Origin: CALJIC01 sp039805565
GTDB lineage: Bacteria > Chloroflexota > Chloroflexia > Chloroflexales > Roseiflexaceae
Length of the DNA: 34,894 nucleotides
Direction of reading: 5' to 3'
Assembly (NCBI GenBank): GCA_039805565.1
Contig: JBDLTZ010000240.1
Coordinates: 1-34,894, forward strand
Shown: positions 25,500-32,198 of the stretch, in pieces
Layout: every line of letters starts with the position of its first letter
How positions within the stretch are numbered: the first letter of the stretch is position 1
Position numbers and translations under genes: made by a program
The notes under the pieces: model-generated
What the model saw: the letters and a program-made list of their open reading frames with translations, nothing else
Database searches by the model: none
What the model was told of the DNA's origin: nothing

Positions 25500-25560
25500 G
25501 CGGATGCCCACTTTCTATCGCAAGGGCTGCCTGCGCTGGGTCGCCGCGGAGCGCTCTTGA
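25500..25560 (+). pseudogene. Decayed fragment of a YdeI/OmpD-type C-terminus
   Basis: The frame reads PTFYRKGCLRWVAAERS then TGA. The intact gene 450 bp downstream has ATFYRTGYLRWIAGARR; the two DNA stretches (25510-25539 and 25994-26023) agree at 26 of 30 positions. Upstream, in another frame, PQCD...READAHF resembles PQTD...APDAQAFF of the intact protein, so the remnant may extend back to about 25440. It looks like the tail of a degenerated paralogue. Confidence 0.45.
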
Positions 25561-25654
25561 ATCACCGGGTCGTCGGGGCGCCATAGGAAAGGTTCGCCTC
25601 TGCGGCCACGGCTTCACCCCCTGGCGTGTGCAGTTGTTTCGATGAGGATACTCC

Positions 25655-26110
25655 ATGACGGCGCAGCGCTTCATTGCGATGGTCACCAAGAGCGGCAGCA
25701 AGACGTTCATCGTGCTGCCGTTCAATCCGAACGAGGTGTGGGGCGCGAAGCAGCGCCACCACACCACCGGCACGATCAATGGCTGTAACTGGCGGGGCGC
25801 GCTCGCCGCAGACGGCGACGCGTATGTCCTGGCGCTCGGGCCTGCCTGGCGACGCGACAACAGGGTCGAGGCCGGCGTGGAGGTCGAGGTGGAACTCACG
25901 CCGGAAGGACCGCAGACGGATGCCCTTGCGCCAGATGTCGCCGCGGCGCTGGCCGCGGCCCCCGATGCTCAGGCCTTCTTCGCATCCCTGGCGACCTTCT
26001 ATCGCACTGGCTACCTGCGCTGGATTGCGGGCGCCAGGCGCCCCGAGATACGCCAGGCTCGTATCACTGAGCTGATCAGCTTGCTTCGTGCGGGGAAGAA
26101 GCAGCGCTGA
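25655..26110 (+). CDS. DUF1905 / YdeI-OmpD-associated domain protein
   Basis: A 151-aa protein with two known small domains: an N-terminal beta-barrel DUF1905 (residues ~5-90, including PFNPNEVWG and INGCNWRGAL) and a C-terminal YdeI/OmpD-associated helical domain (ALAAAPDAQAFFASL...RWIAGARRPEIRQARI). The biochemical role of the family is unknown. GAGGA lies 8 nt before the ATG at 25655. A degenerate copy of its 3' end lies just upstream. It converges with the sugar-isomerase gene. Confidence 0.82.
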   Translation: MTAQRFIAMVTKSGSKTFIVLPFNPNEVWGAKQRHHTTGTINGCNWRGALAADGDAYVLALGPAWRRDNRVEAGVEVEVELTPEGPQTDALAPDVAAALAAAPDAQAFFASLATFYRTGYLRWIAGARRPEIRQARITELISLLRAGKKQR

Positions 26111-26112
26111 AG

Positions 26113-26166
26113 CGGGCGTGTTTCGGATGTGCAGGAAACACCACGCCCGTGGCCTGTCCTACAGGC
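26113..26166. terminator. Two hairpins between convergent genes
   Basis: CGGGCGTG (26113-26120) pairs with CACGCCCG (26142-26149), with TTTC/GAAA extending the stem after a small bulge; a second hairpin GCCTGT (26152-26157)/ACAGGC (26161-26166) follows directly. They lie 2-56 bp after the DUF1905 stop and about 90 bp after the isomerase stop on the other strand, so they may terminate both transcripts. No long T-run. Confidence 0.5.
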
Positions 26167-26254
26167 TGCGGTGCGGCATCCGCATCCGACACGGGCTGCG
26201 AGCCGCGCCCACAGGTCGTGCGCCCCGGCAGAGGTGAAGGAGTCAGCGCGCATG

Positions 26255-27067
26255 TCAGACGTGCTCCAGGAAGCGGCGGCGCATCAGCGCGAGCGTCTCG
26301 TCGCCCGGGGCGTCCCAGATCGCCTGGTTGAAGATCTCCACCTCGATCGGCCCGGCGTAGCCGGCGGCGTCCACCGCGGAGCGGATGCGGCGCAGCTCGA
26401 TCACGCCGTCCCCCATCATGCCGCGCCCGTTCAGCACGTCCGGCAGCGGGATGATCCAGTCGGAGACGTGGAAGCCGAAGATGCGGCCGGCGGCGCGCGC
26501 GATCTGCGGGTAGAGGTCGGCGTCCCACCACAGGTGGTAGGCGTCGAGGATCAGCCCCACCTGCGGTGAGCCGATGCGCTCCGCCAGGTTGTTGGCTTCG
26601 CGCAGGCTGGCGATCACCGAGCGGTCGGCGGCGAACATGGGGTGCAGCGGCTCGATCGCCAGACGGACGCCGTGCTCGCGGGCGTACGGGATGACTGCGC
26701 GGATGCCCTCCTCCACCATCATCCGCGCGCCCTGGATGTCCCGGTCGGGGGCAGGGCCGCAGACCACCGCCAGTGTGTCGGCGCCGATGGCGGCGGCCTC
26801 CTCGACGGCGCGGAGGTTATCCTCGATACGGGCGCGGCGCTCCTCAGGCGTGGCGGCCGGGAAGTAGCCGCCGCGGCAGAGGGCGGAGACCTTGAGCCCC
26901 GCGTCGCGCACGATCCTGCCTGCTTGCGCCGGGCCCACCTCAGCCAGGCGGTCACGCCAGACGCCGATCCACGGGATGCCGGCGCGCGCGCACCCCTCGG
27001 CGGCCTCGCGCAGCGTCCAGCGCTTCGTCGTCGCCTGGTTCAGGCTCAGGCGGGAGATATCGGCCAT
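26255..27067 (-). CDS. Sugar phosphate isomerase/epimerase (xylose isomerase-like barrel)
   Basis: A 270-aa TIM-barrel protein of the AP-endonuclease-2/xylose-isomerase-like superfamily. Metal-site candidates are E139 (RLAIEPLHP), D175 and H178 (LILDAYHL), H200 (GFHVSD) and E244 (PIEVEIFN). These enzymes isomerise or epimerise sugars, keto-sugars or inositol derivatives with a divalent metal; the substrate is not readable from sequence. AAGGAGGG lies 6 nt upstream of the ATG at 27067. It is the last gene of the leftward four-gene operon, 41 bp after the DUF993 gene, so it very likely works on the product of the neighbouring dehydrogenase or aldolase. Confidence 0.87.
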   Translation of the reverse strand: MADISRLSLNQATTKRWTLREAAEGCARAGIPWIGVWRDRLAEVGPAQAGRIVRDAGLKVSALCRGGYFPAATPEERRARIEDNLRAVEEAAAIGADTLAVVCGPAPDRDIQGARMMVEEGIRAVIPYAREHGVRLAIEPLHPMFAADRSVIASLREANNLAERIGSPQVGLILDAYHLWWDADLYPQIARAAGRIFGFHVSDWIIPLPDVLNGRGMMGDGVIELRRIRSAVDAAGYAGPIEVEIFNQAIWDAPGDETLALMRRRFLEHV

Positions 27068-27108
27068 GAGCTACCCTCCTTGAAGCAAGAAAGCCTGGCA
27101 CCTTTCAC

Positions 27109-28272
27109 TTATTCGATCCCGGCGACGGCGAGCACGCGGCGCATGCGCGCGGCGGCCAGCTCCGGTTCGCGCAGGACGCCGGCCTGGTCCGCGAGGCGCA
27201 GCAGCTCGGCGAGGTGAACGATCGAGCGGGCGCCCTCCTGGCCGCCGACCATGCGAACGTGCGGCTGGTGGCCGTTGAGGTAGGCCAGGAAGACCACGCC
27301 GGTCTTGTAGTAGAAGGTGGGCGTCTGGAAGATGTGGCGCGAGAGCGGCACTGTCCGGTCGAGCAGCGCGCGGAATCCTGCGGCGTCGCCCGCGTCGAGC
27401 GCATCGAGCGCGTGGGCGGCGACGGGCGCGATCGCGTCGAAGATGCCGAGCAGCGCGTGGCTGAAGCCCTGCTCGTCGCCCTGGATGAGCTCCGGGTAGT
27501 GGAAGTCGTCCCCGGAGTACATCTTGACGCCGGGGGGCAGGCGGCGGCGCATCGTCACCTCGTGCTCGGCGCTGAGCAGCGAGATCTTCACGCCGTCCAC
27601 CATGGCGGCGTGGTCGCCGATGATGTGCAGGCAGGTATCCATGGCGGCGGCCACATCGCGCGAGCCCCAGTAGCCGGCGAGCTGCGGGTCGAACATCTCG
27701 CCGAGCCAGTGGATGATCACCGGGCGCCGCACCTGGGAGAGGATGCGGCCGTAGACCCGGGCGTAGTCCTCGGGGCCGCGGGCGCAGGCGGCGAGCGCGC
27801 GGCTCGCCATAAGGATCACGCGCCCGCCGAGGTGTTCGACGAAGCCGACCTGCTCCTCGTAGGCGGCTTCGATCTCTTCCAGGGTGCGGTCCGGCCGCGG
27901 CACGAGGTGGTCGGTACCGGCGCCACAGGCCACCAGCCCGCGCACCGCGGCGGCCTCGGCGATCGAGCGGCGGATGAGCTCCTGCGAGGCGGCCCAGTCC
28001 AGCCCCATGCCGCGCTGGGCAGTGTCCATGGCCTCGGCCACGCCCAGCCCGAGCGACCACAGGTAGCGGCGGTAGGCCAGCGTCAGCTCCCAGTCCAGCG
28101 CGGCCGGCGAGGCCGGGGTCGTGTCGGCCAGGACGTCGGGCACGACGTGGGCGGCGGCGAAGAAGACGCGGCTGGTCGCGGGTGTGCTCGGGCGGGCGGC
28201 AGGCGCGACGCCCCGCAGCGTGTACGGGGCGAGCGAACGGTCGGCCTGCGGCAGGAGGATAGTCGGCGGCAT
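27109..28272 (-). CDS. DUF993 protein (dihydrodipicolinate synthase-like barrel)
   Basis: A 387-aa protein of the DUF993 family, annotated in databases as dihydrodipicolinate synthase-like. The pattern of barrel strands (GLVACGAGTD, GRVILMASRAL, RPVIIHWLG, DGVKISLL) fits a DHDPS/N-acetylneuraminate lyase fold. K229 in DGVKIS sits where class I aldolases of this fold carry the Schiff-base lysine. This suggests a retro-aldol or dehydratase step on a keto-sugar acid, but no activity is established to my knowledge. The ATG at 28272 is chosen because AAGGAGG lies 7 nt upstream; a TTG two codons earlier (28278) would overlap that site. It is third in the operon. Confidence 0.82.
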   Translation of the reverse strand: MPPTILLPQADRSLAPYTLRGVAPAARPSTPATSRVFFAAAHVVPDVLADTTPASPAALDWELTLAYRRYLWSLGLGVAEAMDTAQRGMGLDWAASQELIRRSIAEAAAVRGLVACGAGTDHLVPRPDRTLEEIEAAYEEQVGFVEHLGGRVILMASRALAACARGPEDYARVYGRILSQVRRPVIIHWLGEMFDPQLAGYWGSRDVAAAMDTCLHIIGDHAAMVDGVKISLLSAEHEVTMRRRLPPGVKMYSGDDFHYPELIQGDEQGFSHALLGIFDAIAPVAAHALDALDAGDAAGFRALLDRTVPLSRHIFQTPTFYYKTGVVFLAYLNGHQPHVRMVGGQEGARSIVHLAELLRLADQAGVLREPELAAARMRRVLAVAGIE

Positions 28273-28302
28273 AGGCAACCTCCTTCGGCTGAGAGGCGTG
28301 GG

Positions 28303-28355
28303 GCGAGGCTTGCGAGGCTTGCGAGGCGTGAGTCGTGAGTCGTGAGTGACTCAGT
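28303..28355. repeat. Short tandem repeats in operon spacer
   Basis: Between the dehydrogenase and DUF993 genes, GCGAGGCTT occurs twice plus a partial third unit (GCGAGGCG), directly followed by GTGAGTC repeated nearly three times and ending in GAGTGACTC, itself a short palindrome. The unequal units look like replication-slippage products; the spacer (117 bp) is longer than the other two in the operon (41 bp). Confidence 0.6.
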
Positions 28356-28389
28356 GCGGCTCCCGGCTCACCGCTCACGGCTACGCGGC

Positions 28390-29547
28390 TCATGGCTCGA
28401 GGCTCAGCTCCGGCACGTCCATCCACCTGCGCTCCTGCCACGAGCGGATGCCGAGCTCGGCGAGCTGGACGCCGCGGGCCCCGGCCAGGAAGTCCCAGGG
28501 GAACGGCGCCTCGCCGGCGACGTGGCGCAGGAACTGCTCCCACTGCGCCTTGAAGCCGTTGTCGAACGTCTGGTTGTCCGGCACGTCCTGCCAGCCGGCG
28601 CGGAAGTCGATCGGGTTGGGGACGTCCGGGTTCCAGACCGGGCGCGGAGTGGCGGCGCGATGCTGGATTCGGCACTCGCGCAGGCCCGCCACCGCGCTGC
28701 CGTGGGTGCCGTCCACCTGGAGCACGAACAGCTCATCGCGATAGACGCGCGTGCACCACGACGAGTTGATCTGCGCGATGACGCCGCCCGCGAGCTCGAA
28801 GGTCGCGTAGGCCGCGTCGTCGGCGGTGGCGGGGTAGGGGCGGCCCTGCTCGTCGACGCGCTCGGGGATGTGGGTGGCGCCGAGGCACATCACCGAGCGC
28901 ACTGGGCCGAACAGACCATCGAGGACGTAGCGCCAGTGGCAGAGCATATCCACGATGATCCCGCCGCCGTCCTCGGCGCGGTAGTTCCACGATGGGCGCT
29001 GGGCGGGCTGCCAGTCCCCCTCGAAGACCCAGTAGCCGAACTCGCCGCGCACCGCGAGGATGCGGCCGAAGAAGCCGCCGTCGATCAGGCGCTTGAGCTT
29101 GAGCAGGCCCGGGAGGAAGAGCTTGTCCTGGACGACGCCGACCTTGACGCCGGCGCGGGCGGCGCGCCGGGCGAGGTCCATGGCGTCGTCGAGCGAGTCG
29201 GCCACCGGCTTCTCGCAGAAGATGTGCTTGCCGGCGTCGATCGCCTGACGCACGCAGGCCGCGCGGCGGGTGGTGGTCTGCGCGTCGAAGTAGACCGTGT
29301 CCTCCGTGCTGGCGAGGCAGGCGTCGAGATCGGTGCTCCAGCGCGAGACCCCGGCGCGGGCGGCAAGCGCCTCGAGCTTGCGCGGGTCACGCCCGACGAG
29401 CACCGGGTCCGGCATGAGCGTGTCGCCGCTCGCGAGCGGGACGCCGCCCTGGGCGCGGATGGCGACGAGCGAGCGCATGAGGTGCTGGTTGGTGCCCATA
29501 CGGCCGGTGACGCCGTTCATGATGATACCGACACGTTGCGTAGCCAT
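28390..29547 (-). CDS. Gfo/Idh/MocA-family oxidoreductase (operon dehydrogenase)
   Basis: A 385-aa NAD(P)-dependent dehydrogenase. The N-terminal Rossmann fold starts VGIIMNGVTGRMGTNQHL, a GxxGRMG variant of the dinucleotide loop; the family's EKP motif is intact (CEKP at 111-114, catalytic K113). A C-terminal alpha/beta domain contains WNYRAEDGGGIIVDMLCHW, the usual GG..xDxxxH substrate motif. Such enzymes oxidise sugars, polyols or glycosides at a ring hydroxyl. GGAGG stands about 11 nt before the ATG. It follows the lacI-type gene by 41 bp and precedes DUF993, so it is probably the first enzymatic step of the pathway. Confidence 0.9.
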   Translation of the reverse strand: MATQRVGIIMNGVTGRMGTNQHLMRSLVAIRAQGGVPLASGDTLMPDPVLVGRDPRKLEALAARAGVSRWSTDLDACLASTEDTVYFDAQTTTRRAACVRQAIDAGKHIFCEKPVADSLDDAMDLARRAARAGVKVGVVQDKLFLPGLLKLKRLIDGGFFGRILAVRGEFGYWVFEGDWQPAQRPSWNYRAEDGGGIIVDMLCHWRYVLDGLFGPVRSVMCLGATHIPERVDEQGRPYPATADDAAYATFELAGGVIAQINSSWCTRVYRDELFVLQVDGTHGSAVAGLRECRIQHRAATPRPVWNPDVPNPIDFRAGWQDVPDNQTFDNGFKAQWEQFLRHVAGEAPFPWDFLAGARGVQLAELGIRSWQERRWMDVPELSLEP

Positions 29548-29588
29548 TGCGGGTTGATCCTCCTCGCTGAAGATCTCCGGCGGGGCAG

Positions 29589-30617
29589 TCAGTCGTCGCT
29601 CCCGGCCCGGCGCGCCGTGCTGGCGCGAATCACGATTTCGGTAGGCAGGTACTCGACCTGAAAGGGGGTGTCCCGTGGGGCGAGCGCGAACTGCACCACG
29701 CGCTCGCCGAGCTCGACCATCGGCACGCGCACGGTGGTGAGCGCCGGGGTAAGGTCGGCGGCGATCGGGATATCGTCGAACCCGACGACCGAGATCTGCT
29801 CGGGCACGGCGATAGCGCGCTGGCGCAGGGCTGCGAGCACGCCGACCGCCATGACATCGTTGAGCACGAAGATCGCCGAGATATCGGGGCAGCGGCTGAG
29901 CAGCTCATAGGTGGCACTCAGGCCGCCATCGCGTGTGAAGTCGGCCGTGACGATGCGCTCGGGCGGGAGGGCAAGGCCCATCTCCTGGAGGCCGCGGCGG
30001 AAGCCGTTCAGACGGTCATGGATGGATGTGAGCAGACCGGGGCCGCTGATCACGCCGATATCGCGGTGGCCGAGGCTGGCCAGCAGGCGGGCGGCGGCGC
30101 GCGCGCCTCCAGAGTTGTCGGGGATCGCCGCGCTGGCTGGGAGCATGTGGCGGCCGACCAGCGCCGCGTGGCCACCCCCGGCGGTGAAGGCGTCGATCTC
30201 CATGGTGAGCGCGCGGGTGTACTCGCGGTCGTCGAGGCCGCTGCCCGCCAGAATAATCGCCTCGACGCGCTGGCCGTGCAGCAGTCGCACGAGCTCCAGC
30301 TCGCGCTCCGGGTCGCGGTAGCTGTTGCTGATCAGCACCAGGCGCTTCTGGGCGGCCGCGCTCAGCTGGATGCCGCGTGTGATCTCCGCGAAGTACGGGT
30401 CGCTCACATCGTGGACGATCACGCCCACGATCGCGCTGCGCTCGCGCACCAGCGCCTGGGCGTTGGCGTTTGGCACGTAGCGCAGATCGCGTGCAGCTTC
30501 GAGCACCCGCGATCGCAGATCGGCGCCGACGCTGCGCGTGCTGCCGTTGAGTACGCGCGACGCGGTTGCGACCGAGACACCGGCGCGCAGGGCGACGTCG
30601 GTCAGCGTGGTGGGCAT
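29589..30617 (-). CDS. LacI-family transcriptional regulator
   Basis: A 342-aa regulator: an N-terminal LacI helix-turn-helix (TLTDVALRAGVSVATASR, then VLNGS) followed by a hinge helix and a periplasmic-binding-protein-like effector domain (IVGVIVHDVSDPYFAEI... to ISVVGFDDIPIAADLTPALT). It would bind a palindromic operator and be released by a sugar effector. I take the ATG at 30617, immediately before the HTH; a longer frame from 30668 would overlap its own promoter. It is first in the leftward operon and divergent from the second Gfo/Idh and transporter genes, so it very likely controls both arms. Confidence 0.92.
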   Translation of the reverse strand: MPTTLTDVALRAGVSVATASRVLNGSTRSVGADLRSRVLEAARDLRYVPNANAQALVRERSAIVGVIVHDVSDPYFAEITRGIQLSAAAQKRLVLISNSYRDPERELELVRLLHGQRVEAIILAGSGLDDREYTRALTMEIDAFTAGGGHAALVGRHMLPASAAIPDNSGGARAAARLLASLGHRDIGVISGPGLLTSIHDRLNGFRRGLQEMGLALPPERIVTADFTRDGGLSATYELLSRCPDISAIFVLNDVMAVGVLAALRQRAIAVPEQISVVGFDDIPIAADLTPALTTVRVPMVELGERVVQFALAPRDTPFQVEYLPTEIVIRASTARRAGSDD

Positions 30618-30651
30618 ATGATACACTGCTTCAGAAGGCCGTTGGATAGTA

Positions 30652-30673
30652 CGAGTATAGCATGCCATACTCG
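30652..30673. promoter_or_regulatory. 22-bp palindrome over divergent promoters (candidate operator)
   Basis: CGAGTAT (30652-30658) and ATACTCG (30667-30673) flank AGCATGCC, giving a 22-bp palindrome with a single mismatched pair. On the minus strand TGCTATACT forms an extended -10 for the LacI gene; on the plus strand TGCCATACT can be an extended -10 for the rightward operon. A protein bound here would block both. Its centre is GCATGC, not the CG-centred core of many LacI operators. Confidence 0.6.
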
Positions 30674-30780
30674 CACGATCAAGAGCAAAGCTTTTCCGAT
30701 ATTCCCGGTTCTGCAGCTTCTGTTACCCTGCACAGCAGCAGGACGCCTTCTTGCATGCCTGTATGTCTGCGCAGGCATTG

Positions 30781-30794
30781 GGATAGCGTTATCC
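30781..30794. promoter_or_regulatory. CG-centred imperfect palindrome, LacI-operator-like
   Basis: GGATAGCGTTATCC is a 14-bp palindrome with one mismatched pair and a central CG, the pattern typical of LacI-family operators. It lies 37 bp before the second Gfo/Idh start and about 120 bp from the other palindrome, so DNA looping between two sites is possible. Confidence 0.4.
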
Positions 30795-30830
30795 GCGCTC
30801 TGTGTTCTCTGTGGCAACATCGAGGAGCCC

Positions 30831-31853
30831 ATGACCATCCGTTTCGCCGCCATCGGCCTCAACCACGGCCATATCTACGGCCAGACCAACCTGCTGCTAC
30901 GGGCCGGCGCCGAGCTGGCCTCGTTCTACGCCCCCGAGGACGACCTCGCCGCGCCCTACGCCACGGTCTTCCCCCAGGCCCGCCGCGTGGACACGCCCCA
31001 GGCCATCCTGGAGGACGAGTCCATCCAGCTGGTGATCAGCGCCGCCATCCCCGACGAGCGCGCCCCGCTCGGGGTGGCTGCGATGCGCCACGGCAAGGAC
31101 TACATGGCCGACAAGCCCGGCTTCACGACGCTCGCGCAGCTGGAGGAGGCCCGCCGCGTGCAGGCCGAGACCGGTCGGATCTACTCGGTCTGCTTCAGCG
31201 AGCGCTTCGAGAATGCCGCCACCGTGCGCGCCGGCGAGCTCGTGCGCCAGGGGGCGATCGGGCGCGTGGTGCAGACGATCGGCCTCGGCCCGCACCGCAC
31301 GAGCCTCCACACGCGGCCGGACTGGTTCTTCCAGCGCCCGCGCTACGGCGGCATCCTGAACGACATCGCCTCCCACCAGGCCGACCAGTTCTTGTTCTTC
31401 ACCGGGGCCACGCGCGCCGAGGTGGTGGCCGCCCAGGTGGGCAACTACAAGCACCCGCAGCACCCCACCTTTGAGGACTTCGGCGACCTGACGCTGCGCG
31501 GCGTCGGCCCCGACGGCCCTGAGGTCACGGGCTACATCCGCGTGGACTGGTACACCCCCGACGGCCTCGGGAGCTGGGGCGACGGCCGCCTCACGGTGCT
31601 TGGCACCGACGGCTACATCGAGGTCCGTAAGAACATCGACATCGCCGGGCGCCCGGGCGGCAACCACCTGTTCCTGGTGGACCAGAAGGGCACGCACTAC
31701 ATCGACTGCACCGGCCAGGAGCTGCCCTACGGCCGCCACCTGCTGGCCGACATCCGCGACCGCACCGAGACCGCCATGCCGCAGGCGCACGCCTTCCTGG
31801 CCTCCGAGCTCGTGCTGCGCGCGCAGGAGCTGGCCTATAGCCTGACAAAGTGA
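30831..31853 (+). CDS. Gfo/Idh/MocA-family oxidoreductase (divergent arm)
   Basis: A 340-aa protein of the Gfo/Idh/MocA family: Rossmann-type N-terminus (FAAIGLNHGHIYGQ) and a C-terminal sheet domain (GGILNDIASHQADQFLFFTG...). Two oddities: the dinucleotide loop is GLNHGHIYG in place of GxGxxG, and the family EKP is DKP (D94-K95-P96), with the lysine kept. These mark a distinct subfamily and may mean another cofactor binding mode. GAGGAG is 4 nt before the ATG at 30831. It leads the rightward arm with an ABC sugar importer behind it and is divergent from the LacI gene. Confidence 0.88.
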   Translation: MTIRFAAIGLNHGHIYGQTNLLLRAGAELASFYAPEDDLAAPYATVFPQARRVDTPQAILEDESIQLVISAAIPDERAPLGVAAMRHGKDYMADKPGFTTLAQLEEARRVQAETGRIYSVCFSERFENAATVRAGELVRQGAIGRVVQTIGLGPHRTSLHTRPDWFFQRPRYGGILNDIASHQADQFLFFTGATRAEVVAAQVGNYKHPQHPTFEDFGDLTLRGVGPDGPEVTGYIRVDWYTPDGLGSWGDGRLTVLGTDGYIEVRKNIDIAGRPGGNHLFLVDQKGTHYIDCTGQELPYGRHLLADIRDRTETAMPQAHAFLASELVLRAQELAYSLTK

Positions 31854-31858
31854 GAGCA

Positions 31859-32014
31859 ATGCCCCAGAAGATCTCCGTCGCCATCTGGCGCAAGGTCACG
31901 CATAGCCACCTGTTCAAGACAGTTGCCGCGCTGGCTGCGGCAGTCGAGCGGTTCTTCGCCGACCTCGACCGGCAGCCGGCTACCGTCTTGTCCCTCATCA
32001 GCTGTTCCGAATAA
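31859..32014 (+). pseudogene. Transposase C-terminal remnant (IS630-type)
   Basis: A 51-codon frame starting five bases after the dehydrogenase stop reads IWRKVTHSHLFKTVAAL, AAVERFFADLDRQP and ATVLSLIS. This is the C-terminal signature of IS630-family DDE transposases (xLW..xxTHNxLF...L..AVxxFFxxL...P..VLSLIG). Nothing of the catalytic domain remains upstream; the dehydrogenase gene abuts directly. It may still be translated by reinitiation because of the close ATG. It is a different subtype from the element at 14420-15156. Confidence 0.6.
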
Positions 32015-32110
32015 CGTCTGTGGTTCTGTCTGGAGCGGGAGCTCTCTCTCAGAGGTGTGAGTCAGTCACGCCGGCGGGGCGTGGGCCTGCGCCTCACGAA
32101 GATGCACAGC

Positions 32111-32137
32111 TTGAGGAGGCGCAGTAAGTGTTATACT
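32111..32137 (+). promoter_or_regulatory. Promoter of solute-binding protein gene
   Basis: TTGAGG (32111-32116) and, 15 bp later, TATACT (32132-32137) preceded by TGT, giving an extended -10. The start codon at 32199 is about 60 nt away. It lies after the transposase remnant, so the transporter genes probably have their own promoter in addition to any read-through from the dehydrogenase gene. Confidence 0.5.
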
Positions 32138-32198
32138 ACTGCCGCCCCCTGACTAATCAATTTTGTCATCAACATAGTCGAATTGGAAGGTCAGAGCC

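Noticed and set aside
28303..28355. Possible CRISPR-like array
   Set aside because: Units are only 7-9 bp and contiguous without spacers; simple slippage repeats.
27071..28675. 534-codon minus-strand frame over DUF993 and part of the dehydrogenase gene
   Set aside because: Arg/Pro/Ala-rich shadow of two well-supported genes in another frame.
30018..30830. N-terminal extension of the second Gfo/Idh gene through the LacI gene
   Set aside because: The extension is antisense to the LacI gene; the ATG at 30831 has a good ribosome-binding site and begins the Rossmann fold.
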